Shown: positions 16,569 to 26,060 of the stretch, one piece after another
How positions within the stretch are numbered: the stretch's first letter is position 1
Layout of the letters: each line of letters begins with the position of its first letter
Assembly (NCBI GenBank): GCA_944391485.1
Contig: CALXTQ010000004.1
Coordinates: forward strand, 1-64,000
Length of the DNA: 64,000 nt
Direction: 5' to 3'
Source of the DNA: an uncultured Alphaproteobacteria bacterium
GTDB lineage: Bacteria; Pseudomonadota; Alphaproteobacteria; RF32; CAG-239
Translations under genes and position numbers: made by a program
The notes under the pieces: model-generated
Told to the model about the DNA's origin: nothing
The model's database searches: none
The model's input: only the letters and a program-made list of their open reading frames with translations

Positions 16569-17294
16569 ATGGCTGATGATTTTAATAATGTGAACCAACC
16601 GGGGAATAATACCAAACAACCGGGAAGCGGAAATTTTGATCCTAACCGTCCCCGGCTGAAAAAGGTCAAAAGACCTATCCGCAGGCCGGAAGGAAGCGGC
16701 GGCGCGGCAATTCCGCCAAAGGCTCCCGGTTTTGTTTCCGGACAGCAGCCGCAAAGACCGCAGATACCCGGCGACGATTTTAATCTGGACGCTATTTTGG
16801 ACGACACCAATCTTCCCGCGCTCAATAAGGAACCGCAGGAAAATCAGACGCAGGAATTTCAACCGCAATTTATTGATGACAGCGACATTACGCCACCCAA
16901 ATCATCCGGTATCGAAAATTTTATTTCCAACAATATGTTTACCCAAAAAGCCGTCATTCTTATCGGGTTTATTTTGTTTGTGATGGGATTTTTTACATCA
17001 AAGCTGTTTTTCTCAGAAGCAACTATTGTCCGCGACGGCTTACAGGGCGTCGTTATTAATTCGGAAGTTCCGAGAGGGCGCGCCCGCTGCGGCGTGGCAG
17101 AGCGTACGCAAGGCTGTGTGCTGTATATTATGAACCCTCAGCGGCAGGAGCTCAACGCCAGAGATTTCTACGATCTGGCAGCTCAGCTGACCGGACGCCA
17201 GAGGTTTGTGATTGAGACGGGCAATATGCGTTATTCAAACGTCAAAATCCGTCCGGGAGGAATTGCGCAGCTGAATATTCCGCCTCTGCAATAA
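16569..17294 (+). CDS. single-pass membrane protein with Pro-rich cytoplasmic arm
   Basis: 241 residues. The N-terminal 120 residues are hydrophilic and rich in Asn, Pro and basic residues (cytoplasmic). One membrane helix lies at about 133-155 (AVILIGFILFVMGFF). The C-terminal 85 residues should be periplasmic, with two cysteines (ARCGVAERTQGC) that could form a disulfide. This bitopic layout resembles inner-membrane linkers of secretion and pilus machines, and the upstream secretin-like gene supports such a role, but I recognise no family. Ribosome site GAGGAC. The operon ends here at a shared terminator. Confidence 0.7.
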   Translation: MADDFNNVNQPGNNTKQPGSGNFDPNRPRLKKVKRPIRRPEGSGGAAIPPKAPGFVSGQQPQRPQIPGDDFNLDAILDDTNLPALNKEPQENQTQEFQPQFIDDSDITPPKSSGIENFISNNMFTQKAVILIGFILFVMGFFTSKLFFSEATIVRDGLQGVVINSEVPRGRARCGVAERTQGCVLYIMNPQRQELNARDFYDLAAQLTGRQRFVIETGNMRYSNVKIRPGGIAQLNIPPLQ

Positions 17295-17300
17295 CTAAAT

Positions 17301-17330
17301 AAAAAAAGCCCCGCTTCCGGGGCTTTTTTT
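17301..17330. terminator. bidirectional terminator between convergent operons
   Basis: A perfect 13-base inverted repeat (AAAAAAAGCCCCG / CGGGGCTTTTTTT) with a four-base loop serves both the plus-strand operon ending at 17294 and the minus-strand secretion operon, whose last stop codon (17331-17329) overlaps the T tract. Confidence 0.93.
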
Positions 17331-18297
17331 ATGTAACTTCGGTAATGGCGCGCAAGTTGCCGTCGCGGTTAATCTGCACCACGCGCAGTTTATGGTGCAT
17401 TTCCTCGATTGTTTTATTTCTGTCAATGGTCGGATACGTATGCAGGATACGGTCGGTAAAAGCTTTATAGGCAGCCTCCGAACTTTCGGCGTGAATTGTG
17501 GCCAGACAGTTGTCATGACCTGATCCCATAAGCTCCCAAATGGCGCCGGCATTGCTGGTTGATATCTCGCCACCGATGATGGCATCCGGCGTAAAACGCA
17601 CAACCAGGTCAATAATCTTTGCATAGTCCATTTCATTGGTCTGTTCGGTACGGGACAAAACCAAATGAACCCTGTTGGGATGCGGTACAAGAAGCTCGCG
17701 CGTATCTTCTATGGTAACGATGCGTTTATTGATATCCAAAATTTTCAGAAGATTGTTCAGAAATGTCGTTTTACCTGTCGATGTTGCGCCGGAAACCAGA
17801 ATATGGTCGCCGCGTTTGATGCTCAACAGCAGTCTTTCGTAAGGATCTTCAGGATCTTTGATATCTTTCAGCGGATTAATTTTATGCAGGGCGTGTCCCT
17901 GGCTCAGTCCGTAATCTTCCAGACCGAAGGCCACATCCTCGCTGTGGACGCGGATTGTAAGCGCCACACCGCCGGTTAGGTCGTCCTGATCATACATAAC
18001 ATTCCGTCCGGCAATCGCCGAAAAACGGTGCTCTCCGGGAATGGTCGCGTAGACAACCGGAGACCCCTGTACAGGATCAAACGGCAGTTCATAAGTATTG
18101 GCCACAATATAGAGCAGATCAACCAGATATTCCTTACTGAGCTTTTCATCCTTATACATAACCCAGGGATAGGCTCTTTTGCCGCGCAGACGGAGCCATA
18201 TCTGCCCCGAACGGTTGATGGCAACCTCTTCAATATTCTCCTGGTTATACCAGTAAGACAAAGGGCGTAACACTGATTCCAAAACTTTAAAGCTCAT
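17329..18297 (-). CDS. virB11: VirB11-family secretion ATPase
   Basis: 322 residues, normal length for VirB11. An N-terminal domain of about 135 residues is followed by the RecA-like ATPase domain with Walker A GATSTGKT at 170-177, a VTIEDTREL Asp box, Walker B PDAIIGGEI and the His box ATIHAES. VirB11 hexamers act at the cytoplasmic base of type IV secretion channels and switch VirB4 between pilus building and substrate transfer. It is the last gene of the long minus-strand operon and starts 14 bases after the VirB10 stop with a good AGGAG site. Confidence 0.95.
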   Translation of the reverse strand: MSFKVLESVLRPLSYWYNQENIEEVAINRSGQIWLRLRGKRAYPWVMYKDEKLSKEYLVDLLYIVANTYELPFDPVQGSPVVYATIPGEHRFSAIAGRNVMYDQDDLTGGVALTIRVHSEDVAFGLEDYGLSQGHALHKINPLKDIKDPEDPYERLLLSIKRGDHILVSGATSTGKTTFLNNLLKILDINKRIVTIEDTRELLVPHPNRVHLVLSRTEQTNEMDYAKIIDLVVRFTPDAIIGGEISTSNAGAIWELMGSGHDNCLATIHAESSEAAYKAFTDRILHTYPTIDRNKTIEEMHHKLRVVQINRDGNLRAITEVT

Positions 18298-18310
18298 TGT
18301 CTAACTCCTA

Positions 18311-21300
18311 TCAGAACAACTGCGGCACACTGTTATCAGTTTTTCCGGAACTGCTGCCCGTATCCGATCCCGACGAGCTGCCGCTGCTGAATGACGGCGG
18401 CGGAGGCGGGGTCGCCCCACTCGGCGCCGTCGGCAGCAAAGCCGGAGAGGAAGGCGCGGCAGGCTGTTTTTTGGCGGCGCCTTTTTTGTCCTCAATAAGT
18501 TTCGGCGTTTCAACAGCTTCCACATCCGACGCCTGTGCTTCATAAACGACAGAACCGGCAGCCGAAGGACGATCGGCGTCTGTCATACCCATTTTCCGCT
18601 TGTTTTTGGTATCTTCACGCTGCTGAACAATTTCCTTATCATCAATCAGGACATCGCGACGATACATATTGGCGGCAACTTCAGCCTCATCTCTTTCAGG
18701 CGTCCTTAACCATAAATCTATATTCGGAAAAACAATAATTCTAGTGCCGGCCGGAACATATGTCAGCGGTTTAATGTTGGTTTTATCCGCCAAAATCTGC
18801 TCAAACACGCGGTTCATATCCTGCAGGAAATTCTGGCGGGCATCGTTGGCCGCCTGCTGACGGGGAGATTCCGTTTCAGAATTGCTGTCATCATCTTTTG
18901 GAGCCATAATGTAAGAGGTATAACTGGTCAGCGCCGTGGTCATAATCGGCAGTGTATATTTTTTGAACAGCTGCTGATCAAGATAGCCCAACGCGCCGCC
19001 GCGGCCCTGCGCATCCGCCGTAATTCCCTGGAAAACAAACAGAGATCCGTCCGGACGAATCAGGCGCTCCCATGTAATTTGAACTTTTGCGGAAGACGAC
19101 GTTGCTTCCGTTCCGGCTGTCAGGCCGCCCAACGTGCCGATTAAGCGACTGCCGGCGGGGATAATGACATTGCGCCCCTCTTCAGCATAGACATTGCGTT
19201 CCACATACGCGGTAACCGGCGTCGGATTGTTGCTGTCGATAGAGCGCGCGATAACCGCCGGAATTGGCTTGTCGGCAAAAATCATTTCATTTAAGCGGAC
19301 ACGCCAGGACGAAACAGCTTTGGGAATTCCCTGCTCGTCCCAGTTTTCCTGATATCCGTCAAAAGCTTCCTTACGGATACCCGAACTGATCTTGCCAACA
19401 GCCATGGCCTGCCGACGTTGATTCTGCGCTGCGGCAAGCGCCGCCGCCCGCTGCGGATCATATCTTTCGCCGGGGCCGAAACCGCCGCCCGGACCAAGAT
19501 TGCCCCCCGGTCCGCTGCCCGTACCGTAAGCCGCTCCAGGACCAAAAGTCCCGGGTGGAACAAACATTCCCTGCGTTTCAGGCTTTTTCACCTCTTCAAT
19601 GCCGATCAGAGAACCGTCGTCGTCTATAATCAATCCGTCCGGCATTTTTTTGCCGATGACTTTGCCGTTTTTATCGACAACGCGCCCATCTTCCAGAATA
19701 TCGCCCAGATACTCGCCGTCCGGCGTCAGGGCTATTCCCAGAGATTTGCGGTATTTTTCAAGTTCACTGCTGTCAACGACGCCGATCTGCGGGACTTCTG
19801 AGGTTCCTTTATTGTACCAGCTGCCGCGGTTTTTGGCTTCTTCCTCCGCAGCCAGACGCGCGGCTTCTTCGGCTGCCAGGCGCTCCGCCTCAATATCCTG
19901 CAGGCTTTTGCCGCTGTAATACTGCAGCGGGCGGGCTATTGCCAGAATATTACCGTTACTGTCGCGGATTTCTCCGTTTTCTTTCAAACTGCCGATAACC
20001 TCGTCGCGGGTATTGACCAGACTGCCGTTGAGCGCAAGTTCGCCGAGCACGACGTTGTTCTCCGTCCGGATATAATAGTCTCTGCTGCCGCGGCCCTTGA
20101 CAATACCGTCCTGCACCCAGAAACCCCGATCCAGCCGGCCGATGTTTTTGCCGCCGAAATCGATAATGTTGCCATCTTTGGCAATATGACCGACCGCATT
20201 GAAATCTTTATCATAAATATACAGATCATACAGGGCATAACCGATGTTTTCATCTTTTGATTTTACATAACCGGTAAAGTCAACTTCGCCGATTTCCTCA
20301 TTTTTATTATTCAGGACTTTGGCATCGGACGTAACGCGGCCGATAAGATTATTATCATTGTCAAAAGCAAATTTGTACCTGAACAAATGGCCTATCGGCA
20401 CACCGGTTTTGGAATTGACGTTGCCATTCGGCTGCATATAGCCGATAAACTGATTTGTATCATTTACAACCGTACCGTCCAGTATGGTGCGGCCTATAAT
20501 CCTGTCATTAAAATTCATGACAGGGGCAAACTCAACCCGGGCTCCAATAATTTCTCCCTCAGACTTCATCTGGCCGCGGATGTCAACGCACCCCAGTTTT
20601 TCTCCGGCATAATTAGTTATCTCACCGGAAGGAAGAACTGTTCCGAGTATATTGCCATTGGCGTCTATTATGCTGCCGGGAACGACAGTATAACCGATTG
20701 AATTGCCTGTTTCAGAAATAACCTGACCGTTCGTCAACGGACGCCCCAGCAAAGTCTCGCGGTAATTGCGGACATCGCCGCGGGGCGTTACAACGCCAAT
20801 CAACGCGCATTTGCGATCGACGGCAATCGTATTTTCTATGCTTTTGCCTATGACCGCTCCATTAACATCCAGAGCCAGACCGTCGGACAAAACGCGGCCG
20901 ATAACGGCTCCCGCCATATCGCGGACATTGCCGTTTATATCGGAATAACCGACCAGACTGCCGTTAAACCCGATTACCGGGGATGGAACGCCACCGCTGC
21001 CAACCTGCGGCATCATATTGACAGATGTATTACTGTCTGCCGATACGACAGAATTATCGGGAAGGATTTTCGCAACGGCTTTTTTATTTTTGTCCAAGAC
21101 CAGATTTTGTTCCGACACCAGTCCCAGAGAATTGCCGTTATTGTCAACAGCAAAACTGCTACCGGCAGCTTTGCCCAAAACGCGGTTGCGTTCGTCCAGA
21201 TTTATTCCTGATGGCATCAGTTTTCCGAGGGCTACGGCCCCTTTGTTGTATAAAACGCCATCCGGCATAATATGGGCGATGATAGCACCGCTGACATTAT

Positions 21301-22636
21301 ATAATGGCGATAGTTTGACGACGGAACCGCTCAAAAGGCCTTCCGAATTGAAAACATAACCAAACGGCGATACAAAATTTTTATCCGCCCCGTTCATTAC
21401 CGAAGCGGTAATTCCGCTCATGCCGAGAGGCTTTCCAGTATTATCCAGAACCAAATCACCGTTGATAAGGGAACCGATAACCCGGCCGGCATTGTCAAAA
21501 GCAAGATTATAGCGCATTGTTCCGAGCGGCGTGCCCTCCATCGAGATAACCGTGCCGTTTTTCAAAGCATGCGCTTTCAGGGCTGCCCGATAGTCAAAAA
21601 TGGGGCCGGTCCGAATCAGACGGCCGATAATTTTGCCGTCATTATCCAAAACAGTGCCGCGGGGACCGACGACGCCAACATTTTCCCTTGCTTTGGCAAT
21701 GCTGCCGCCGGGCATAATCCGCCCCAGATACCTGCCGTTGAGATCGGAAGCAGTCGCCGCGATGTCTACGGCAAAACCGATGATATTGCCCTCCGTATCG
21801 GCAATATTTCCGTCGGCGCGCATACGGCCGATCAGTCCTTCTTTTTGAATGACCTCACCATTGTAAGTTACGAAGCCGAGATATTTTCCGGCATTATCAA
21901 AAGCATAACCCGATTTTACAATGCTGCCGATAATCTGATTGTTTTCATTATAGGCATAGCCGTTTGCCTTGATGAAGCCGATGGTTTCGGCATCAAAATT
22001 AGTGATATTTCCGCCCGGAGACACGCTGCCGATAAAGTCGCCGGCCAGAGAAACAACCATTTTGGAGGAAATCAGCCGGCCGTCCAAAATATAATCATTG
22101 CCAACTTTGCGGTAAGCGTAACCGTCCGGAGAAACAAAACCTATTTGCTGTCCCTGAAGATTGGTATAAAGGCCATCACCAGTCAGACGCCCAACCGTTT
22201 TTCCTTCGTCGGAATAAATCAGTCCCGGAAACAGCACCGTTCCCAGAACCGAAAAATAATCGTCAACAACCAAGCCATTCGGCAAAACCTTGCCGACAAT
22301 TTTTCCGGAAGAAAGACGAACGGAACCGTCATTGCTGACCTTGCCCAGCAGTTTGTTGTCATTGCCGATGGCAATACCCTGCGGAATAACGCCGCCGATC
22401 AGTTCTCCGTCAAAATTTACGATAAGACTGTCTGCTGTAACATTGCCGACAAGCTGATTGTCAAAACTGACAACCTTACCATCGGGGATGACCTTACCGA
22501 TTAAATCGCCATTAAAATCGACAGCCGTGATTTCCTGCGCCGCGACCGGAGACGCACCCGCACACAGATACAGCGCAAATGCGGCAGCCGTCGTCAAAAC
22601 TTTTGCAAATTGATTTAACTTTCCGAGCACAGTCAA
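18311..22636 (-). CDS. virB10: giant VirB10/TrbI-domain protein with long repeat region and signal peptide
   Basis: 1441 residues from a TTG start; GGAGG lies seven bases before it, inside the end of the upstream gene. Residues 1-34 look like a cleavable signal peptide (...GASPVAAQ) and no other N-terminal membrane helix is present. Residues about 37-920 are tandem units of about 17 residues (consensus IGxVxPDGxVxDxxGxx), then a charged EERLAAEEAA-type helix, one more repeat pair, a Gly/Pro linker and the VirB10/TrbI domain (about 1090-1345: VSSWRVRLNEMIFADKPIPAVI, VIIPAGSRLIG). The disordered tail ends Pro-rich. VirB10 normally spans both membranes with its own N-terminal anchor; here that part seems moved to the upstream gene, which carries the same repeats. 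Similar repeat-plus-VirB10 layouts occur in DotG/IcmE-type proteins. Confidence 0.88.
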   Translation of the reverse strand: MTVLGKLNQFAKVLTTAAAFALYLCAGASPVAAQEITAVDFNGDLIGKVIPDGKVVSFDNQLVGNVTADSLIVNFDGELIGGVIPQGIAIGNDNKLLGKVSNDGSVRLSSGKIVGKVLPNGLVVDDYFSVLGTVLFPGLIYSDEGKTVGRLTGDGLYTNLQGQQIGFVSPDGYAYRKVGNDYILDGRLISSKMVVSLAGDFIGSVSPGGNITNFDAETIGFIKANGYAYNENNQIIGSIVKSGYAFDNAGKYLGFVTYNGEVIQKEGLIGRMRADGNIADTEGNIIGFAVDIAATASDLNGRYLGRIMPGGSIAKARENVGVVGPRGTVLDNDGKIIGRLIRTGPIFDYRAALKAHALKNGTVISMEGTPLGTMRYNLAFDNAGRVIGSLINGDLVLDNTGKPLGMSGITASVMNGADKNFVSPFGYVFNSEGLLSGSVVKLSPLYNVSGAIIAHIMPDGVLYNKGAVALGKLMPSGINLDERNRVLGKAAGSSFAVDNNGNSLGLVSEQNLVLDKNKKAVAKILPDNSVVSADSNTSVNMMPQVGSGGVPSPVIGFNGSLVGYSDINGNVRDMAGAVIGRVLSDGLALDVNGAVIGKSIENTIAVDRKCALIGVVTPRGDVRNYRETLLGRPLTNGQVISETGNSIGYTVVPGSIIDANGNILGTVLPSGEITNYAGEKLGCVDIRGQMKSEGEIIGARVEFAPVMNFNDRIIGRTILDGTVVNDTNQFIGYMQPNGNVNSKTGVPIGHLFRYKFAFDNDNNLIGRVTSDAKVLNNKNEEIGEVDFTGYVKSKDENIGYALYDLYIYDKDFNAVGHIAKDGNIIDFGGKNIGRLDRGFWVQDGIVKGRGSRDYYIRTENNVVLGELALNGSLVNTRDEVIGSLKENGEIRDSNGNILAIARPLQYYSGKSLQDIEAERLAAEEAARLAAEEEAKNRGSWYNKGTSEVPQIGVVDSSELEKYRKSLGIALTPDGEYLGDILEDGRVVDKNGKVIGKKMPDGLIIDDDGSLIGIEEVKKPETQGMFVPPGTFGPGAAYGTGSGPGGNLGPGGGFGPGERYDPQRAAALAAAQNQRRQAMAVGKISSGIRKEAFDGYQENWDEQGIPKAVSSWRVRLNEMIFADKPIPAVIARSIDSNNPTPVTAYVERNVYAEEGRNVIIPAGSRLIGTLGGLTAGTEATSSSAKVQITWERLIRPDGSLFVFQGITADAQGRGGALGYLDQQLFKKYTLPIMTTALTSYTSYIMAPKDDDSNSETESPRQQAANDARQNFLQDMNRVFEQILADKTNIKPLTYVPAGTRIIVFPNIDLWLRTPERDEAEVAANMYRRDVLIDDKEIVQQREDTKNKRKMGMTDADRPSAAGSVVYEAQASDVEAVETPKLIEDKKGAAKKQPAAPSSPALLPTAPSGATPPPPPSFSSGSSSGSDTGSSSGKTDNSVPQLF
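19590..22530 (-). repeat. coding tandem repeats (17-residue unit) in the VirB10 protein
   Basis: The protein repeats a unit of about 17 residues of the form IG-x-V-x-x-DG-x-V-x-D-x-x-G-x-x several dozen times. Units here are diverged and the DNA copies are no longer near-identical, unlike those around 24500-25350 in the upstream gene. Such beta-hairpin repeats probably build a long periplasmic rod or ring extension. Confidence 0.85.
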
Positions 22637-22637
22637 C

Positions 22638-25600
22638 CTAGTTCCTCCGGTTTTTGGCTACTTCCTGCAAGGCATAGCCCGATACCTTTTTATCCAAGTC
22701 AATAAACGAACCGTTGTTCTTTACATAACCGATGTTTTTGCCCTCGACGCTGATGACGGTTCCGTCGGGAGCAAGCCTTCCTACATATTTACCATCATTT
22801 CCCAAAATAGTCGCGCCTATTTTGTAAATTCTGCCCATGATATTGTCGTTGTTGTCTATAGCAAGACCGCCCGACAGCGCGCGGCCAGAAACCTTGCCGT
22901 CCATGCCTGTAATCTTACCATCATAGTCCACATAACCAACAACTTTATCCGAGTTATCAATAACTATGTCTCCTTCGGCAACTTCTCCGACCAGTTTGCC
23001 AGCAAAATTGATGACATTGCCGTCAGACAAGACCCGACCGAACGCCACATTATTGACGTCAATGACTTTACCGTCGGGCATGACGGAGCCAATGGTATTG
23101 CCGCCGAAATCGATGACTGCGCCGCGACGCAGCAAACTCAGGTTTCTGTCGGTCGATCCTCCGGGCAGAATCGCCGTAATATTTTCGTTTTTCAGGTCGA
23201 AAACATCGCCCAAAGCATTGGTGCGTCCTTTGTAATTTCCCCAGATGTCAACCATAATATTTTCCGGGATAACCTCGCCGATGACCTGGCCCTCGTCATT
23301 GAGGACTTTGGCATCAGAACTGACAAAACCCTGCTTTTTGCCGTCCAGATCGATGACACTTCCGTCAGCCAGCGCATATCCCAGATAAGATCCGTCATAT
23401 CCGATGGCGGCTCCCTGAGCCAGAACAGCCCCGCTCAGGCGGTTGTTGTTGTCAAAGAACAGGCCTTTGGCGTTAATATGCCCCTGTAGTTCGCCGAAAC
23501 GATTCAGGACTTTTCCGTCATAATTTACCTTGCCGATTTTTTTACCGGCAAAATCCACAACCTCACCCTGCGGAAGTTTGTGGCCGAGAATCTTATTGAA
23601 AAAGCCGGCGGCATCGCCGTGAATCCGCCCCAGGGAAACGCCTTTGTCCGTATAGACATTGCCGTCCGGGAAAAGACGGCCCATAAAGTTGCCCTCCGCA
23701 TCAACAATCATTGTTTTTTCATTGAGAGCAACGCCGATAATCTCATTGGCGTCATTAGCCACCACGTTATTGGCAAATAATTTGGCGTCCGGCTGGCCGG
23801 TTACGGATACTTTGCCATTTTCGCCGACCATATTGAGAAAACCGCCGTTCAGATCATAGGCGTACCGATTGTCTAGCACCTTGCCCATATACCCGCCGTC
23901 CCGGTTGAAAACATCGCCGTAGGTTCCGACGCATCCCACCGGCAGCAGCGCCGCCGACAGCACGATACCGTTGGGATTAACCCTTCCGATATATTCGCCG
24001 TCATAACCGACGGCAATGCCGGAACGCGAAACACCGCCAATTATTTCTCCGGCCTCGTTCAAAACAGTTCCGTCGGGATTGACGCAGCCGACATAGTTGT
24101 TGGACGCGTCTCTGACAATGCCATCAGTTCCAAGCTCGCCAAGCAGCGTGCAAGTATTATCAAAAACCTTTCCGGGGCGGACAACCTCGCCGACATAAGC
24201 TCCGGCTGCATCAATGACGATGCCGTCCGGCATAACCTTATACCCTGTATCTTTATTGGCTTTTTTTATTTTGCCGTCTTTTTCCAGATAACCGATGTTT
24301 TTGCAACCGTAACCGACAACCAGCCCGCCGGGAACAAGCTTTGCAATAACCTGCGAACCCGCTGGATCCTTGACCAGGCCGTTGGCCAGAATTCTTCCGA
24401 TAACCTGGCGTTTTTCATTTTCCACCGTACCGTTGTTGCTGATGACGCCAAGCACTTCGCCGGTCGGCATTATCGGAATAAGCTCTGTCCTGACAAGCGA
24501 GCCGATTTTTTTCTTGACCAAACTGATGACATTGCCGTTTTCATCAACATAACCGATTTCATTGCCGTTTAGATCATAGACCTTTCCGTCGGCGCCGACA
24601 TAGCCGATGACATTGCCGTCTTTATCCAGCGCCAGATTTACATATTCTCCGGCTTTGCCAATAACGTTGCCGTTCAGATCCACCAAAGTGCCGTCTTCCA
24701 ACATTTTTCCGATAATATTGCCATTAAAGTCAACAACATTGCCATTTTCGTCAATATAACCGATGACGTTGCCGTCCTTGTCGTAAGCCAGACGCCGCTG
24801 AGGGCCGACTTTGCCGATTGTCTCCTCGGTCAGGACATTGCCGTTTTCGTCGATATAGCCGACCAAATTGCCGTTAGCATCGACAACCGCGCCGTTGGGC
24901 ATGACAACGCCCTGAATATTGCCGTTTTCATCAATAGCTACACGACCGGGCTTGGTAACATAACCGATGACGTTGCCGTCCGCATCGACAACTTCGCCTT
25001 TTTCGTTCAGCCGGCCGATAACATTGCCGTTCATATCAACAACGGTTCCGTCCGGCAGCACCCTGCCGATAATATTGCCGTTTTCATCATAGACGTAACC
25101 GGCGTCAACGGCCTTGCCTATCGGGTTGCCGTTCAGATCCACCACCGTGCCGTCCGGCAACATGCGGCCGATGATGTTGCCGTCTTTGTCCACCACCGTG
25201 CCGTCCGGATTGACATATCCGATAACATTACCGAATTCATCGTAAACAAGCTTGCGGTTATCGGCTACGCCAACAACATTGCCGTTTTCATCCACGACCA
25301 TTCCGTTTTCATTTACCCTGCCAATGATTTTTCCGTCGGCGTCGCGGACATATCCCTCCTCATCAACGCTGCCGATAACCTCTCCGCTCGGCCCAACCGC
25401 ATTGCGAACCTGCCGGGAAGCCTCCTGTTCTTCGTTTCCATCCTGAGGCAGTGCCGTTTCACAAAAGTTGCAGTCTTCTTTTCGAATGGCCGTTCCCTCT
25501 ACGGGAATTTTTTCCGCTTTGGCGTTCGCTGTGGAAAGATTTGTTTCATGCCAGGAGACAATAAAATTATTCTGAACATTGCCCGGAACAACCGGCGCCC

Positions 25601-26060
25601 AGCTCATGGTAATATCGCAGGTCTGGTTGCCGCGCAATTCCTCATCCGTACAGCCGTCCTCAAAAGTAAAACCGTCAAACGGCGGCTCGGCCAGCTGCAC
25701 CGAAACAATCCGAATGGCCGCTTTACCGTTGGTTCCGATAGTTAAAACGTTTTTGGCATCCGTCCCCAAAACAACCTGCCCCATTGACACGGGGTTAGGC
25801 GTTGCCGTAATGGGAATTTCTCCCTCCTCGACGGTACCGAACTCAATATTTTCCAGCAGCGGATTGGTCTCGCCGATGTTCAGGGCATCGTCATTATCCG
25901 TAAAAACCGGTTCCTGATAATCATTCTGAACTTTATTGCTCTGCACCAGCAGAATCACGCCAAAAATAAAGATAATAAAAGAAGTAATACCAACCGCAAG
26001 AATAATGCGGTTGGTTTTTCTGACATAACTTTCGGAATGTGTTAATACTTCTTTGCTCAT
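22638..26060 (-). CDS. inner-membrane-anchored giant repeat protein, likely N-terminal partner of VirB10
   Basis: 1140 residues. A short cytoplasmic N-terminus is followed by one membrane helix (about 18-41, IILAVGITSFIIFIFGVIL), giving the N-in topology of VirB10/DotG anchors. Residues about 78-190 form an ASH/HYDIN-like immunoglobulin-fold domain (PNPVSMGQVVLGT...CDITMSWAPVVPG) with a Cys pair. From about 220 to the end there are tandem 17-residue repeats such as VLPDGTVVDMNGNVIGR. The gene stops two bases before the VirB10 gene begins and shares its repeats, so together they look like one DotG-like protein split in two. Its start overlaps the VirB9 stop (ATGA). It carries no VirB10 core domain itself. 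Confidence 0.8.
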   Translation of the reverse strand: MSKEVLTHSESYVRKTNRIILAVGITSFIIFIFGVILLVQSNKVQNDYQEPVFTDNDDALNIGETNPLLENIEFGTVEEGEIPITATPNPVSMGQVVLGTDAKNVLTIGTNGKAAIRIVSVQLAEPPFDGFTFEDGCTDEELRGNQTCDITMSWAPVVPGNVQNNFIVSWHETNLSTANAKAEKIPVEGTAIRKEDCNFCETALPQDGNEEQEASRQVRNAVGPSGEVIGSVDEEGYVRDADGKIIGRVNENGMVVDENGNVVGVADNRKLVYDEFGNVIGYVNPDGTVVDKDGNIIGRMLPDGTVVDLNGNPIGKAVDAGYVYDENGNIIGRVLPDGTVVDMNGNVIGRLNEKGEVVDADGNVIGYVTKPGRVAIDENGNIQGVVMPNGAVVDANGNLVGYIDENGNVLTEETIGKVGPQRRLAYDKDGNVIGYIDENGNVVDFNGNIIGKMLEDGTLVDLNGNVIGKAGEYVNLALDKDGNVIGYVGADGKVYDLNGNEIGYVDENGNVISLVKKKIGSLVRTELIPIMPTGEVLGVISNNGTVENEKRQVIGRILANGLVKDPAGSQVIAKLVPGGLVVGYGCKNIGYLEKDGKIKKANKDTGYKVMPDGIVIDAAGAYVGEVVRPGKVFDNTCTLLGELGTDGIVRDASNNYVGCVNPDGTVLNEAGEIIGGVSRSGIAVGYDGEYIGRVNPNGIVLSAALLPVGCVGTYGDVFNRDGGYMGKVLDNRYAYDLNGGFLNMVGENGKVSVTGQPDAKLFANNVVANDANEIIGVALNEKTMIVDAEGNFMGRLFPDGNVYTDKGVSLGRIHGDAAGFFNKILGHKLPQGEVVDFAGKKIGKVNYDGKVLNRFGELQGHINAKGLFFDNNNRLSGAVLAQGAAIGYDGSYLGYALADGSVIDLDGKKQGFVSSDAKVLNDEGQVIGEVIPENIMVDIWGNYKGRTNALGDVFDLKNENITAILPGGSTDRNLSLLRRGAVIDFGGNTIGSVMPDGKVIDVNNVAFGRVLSDGNVINFAGKLVGEVAEGDIVIDNSDKVVGYVDYDGKITGMDGKVSGRALSGGLAIDNNDNIMGRIYKIGATILGNDGKYVGRLAPDGTVISVEGKNIGYVKNNGSFIDLDKKVSGYALQEVAKNRRN
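22640..25400 (-). repeat. coding tandem repeats (17-residue unit), recently homogenised in part
   Basis: Dozens of 51-base units encode the same 17-residue motif seen in the VirB10 gene. Between about 24500 and 25350 the units are very similar at DNA level (for example TTGCCGTTTTCATC recurs at regular spacing), indicating recent duplication or conversion. Units toward 22640 are more diverged. This is a coding repeat and not a CRISPR array. Confidence 0.85.

Noticed and set aside
21569-22504. Long antisense frames in the VirB10, VirB9 and coiled-coil genes
   Set aside because: They lie opposite strongly supported genes, lack ribosome sites and mirror the repeat or biased composition of the real frame.
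22634-22640. A frameshift or stop splitting one VirB10 gene
   Set aside because: The downstream part has its own TTG start, a GGAGG site and a plausible signal peptide, so two genes are the better reading, though checking in relatives is worthwhile.
22638-25400. Regularly spaced repeats that could suggest a CRISPR array or noncoding satellite
   Set aside because: The period is 51 bases with diverging units in one open frame that encodes a 17-residue protein motif; there are no constant repeats with unique spacers.
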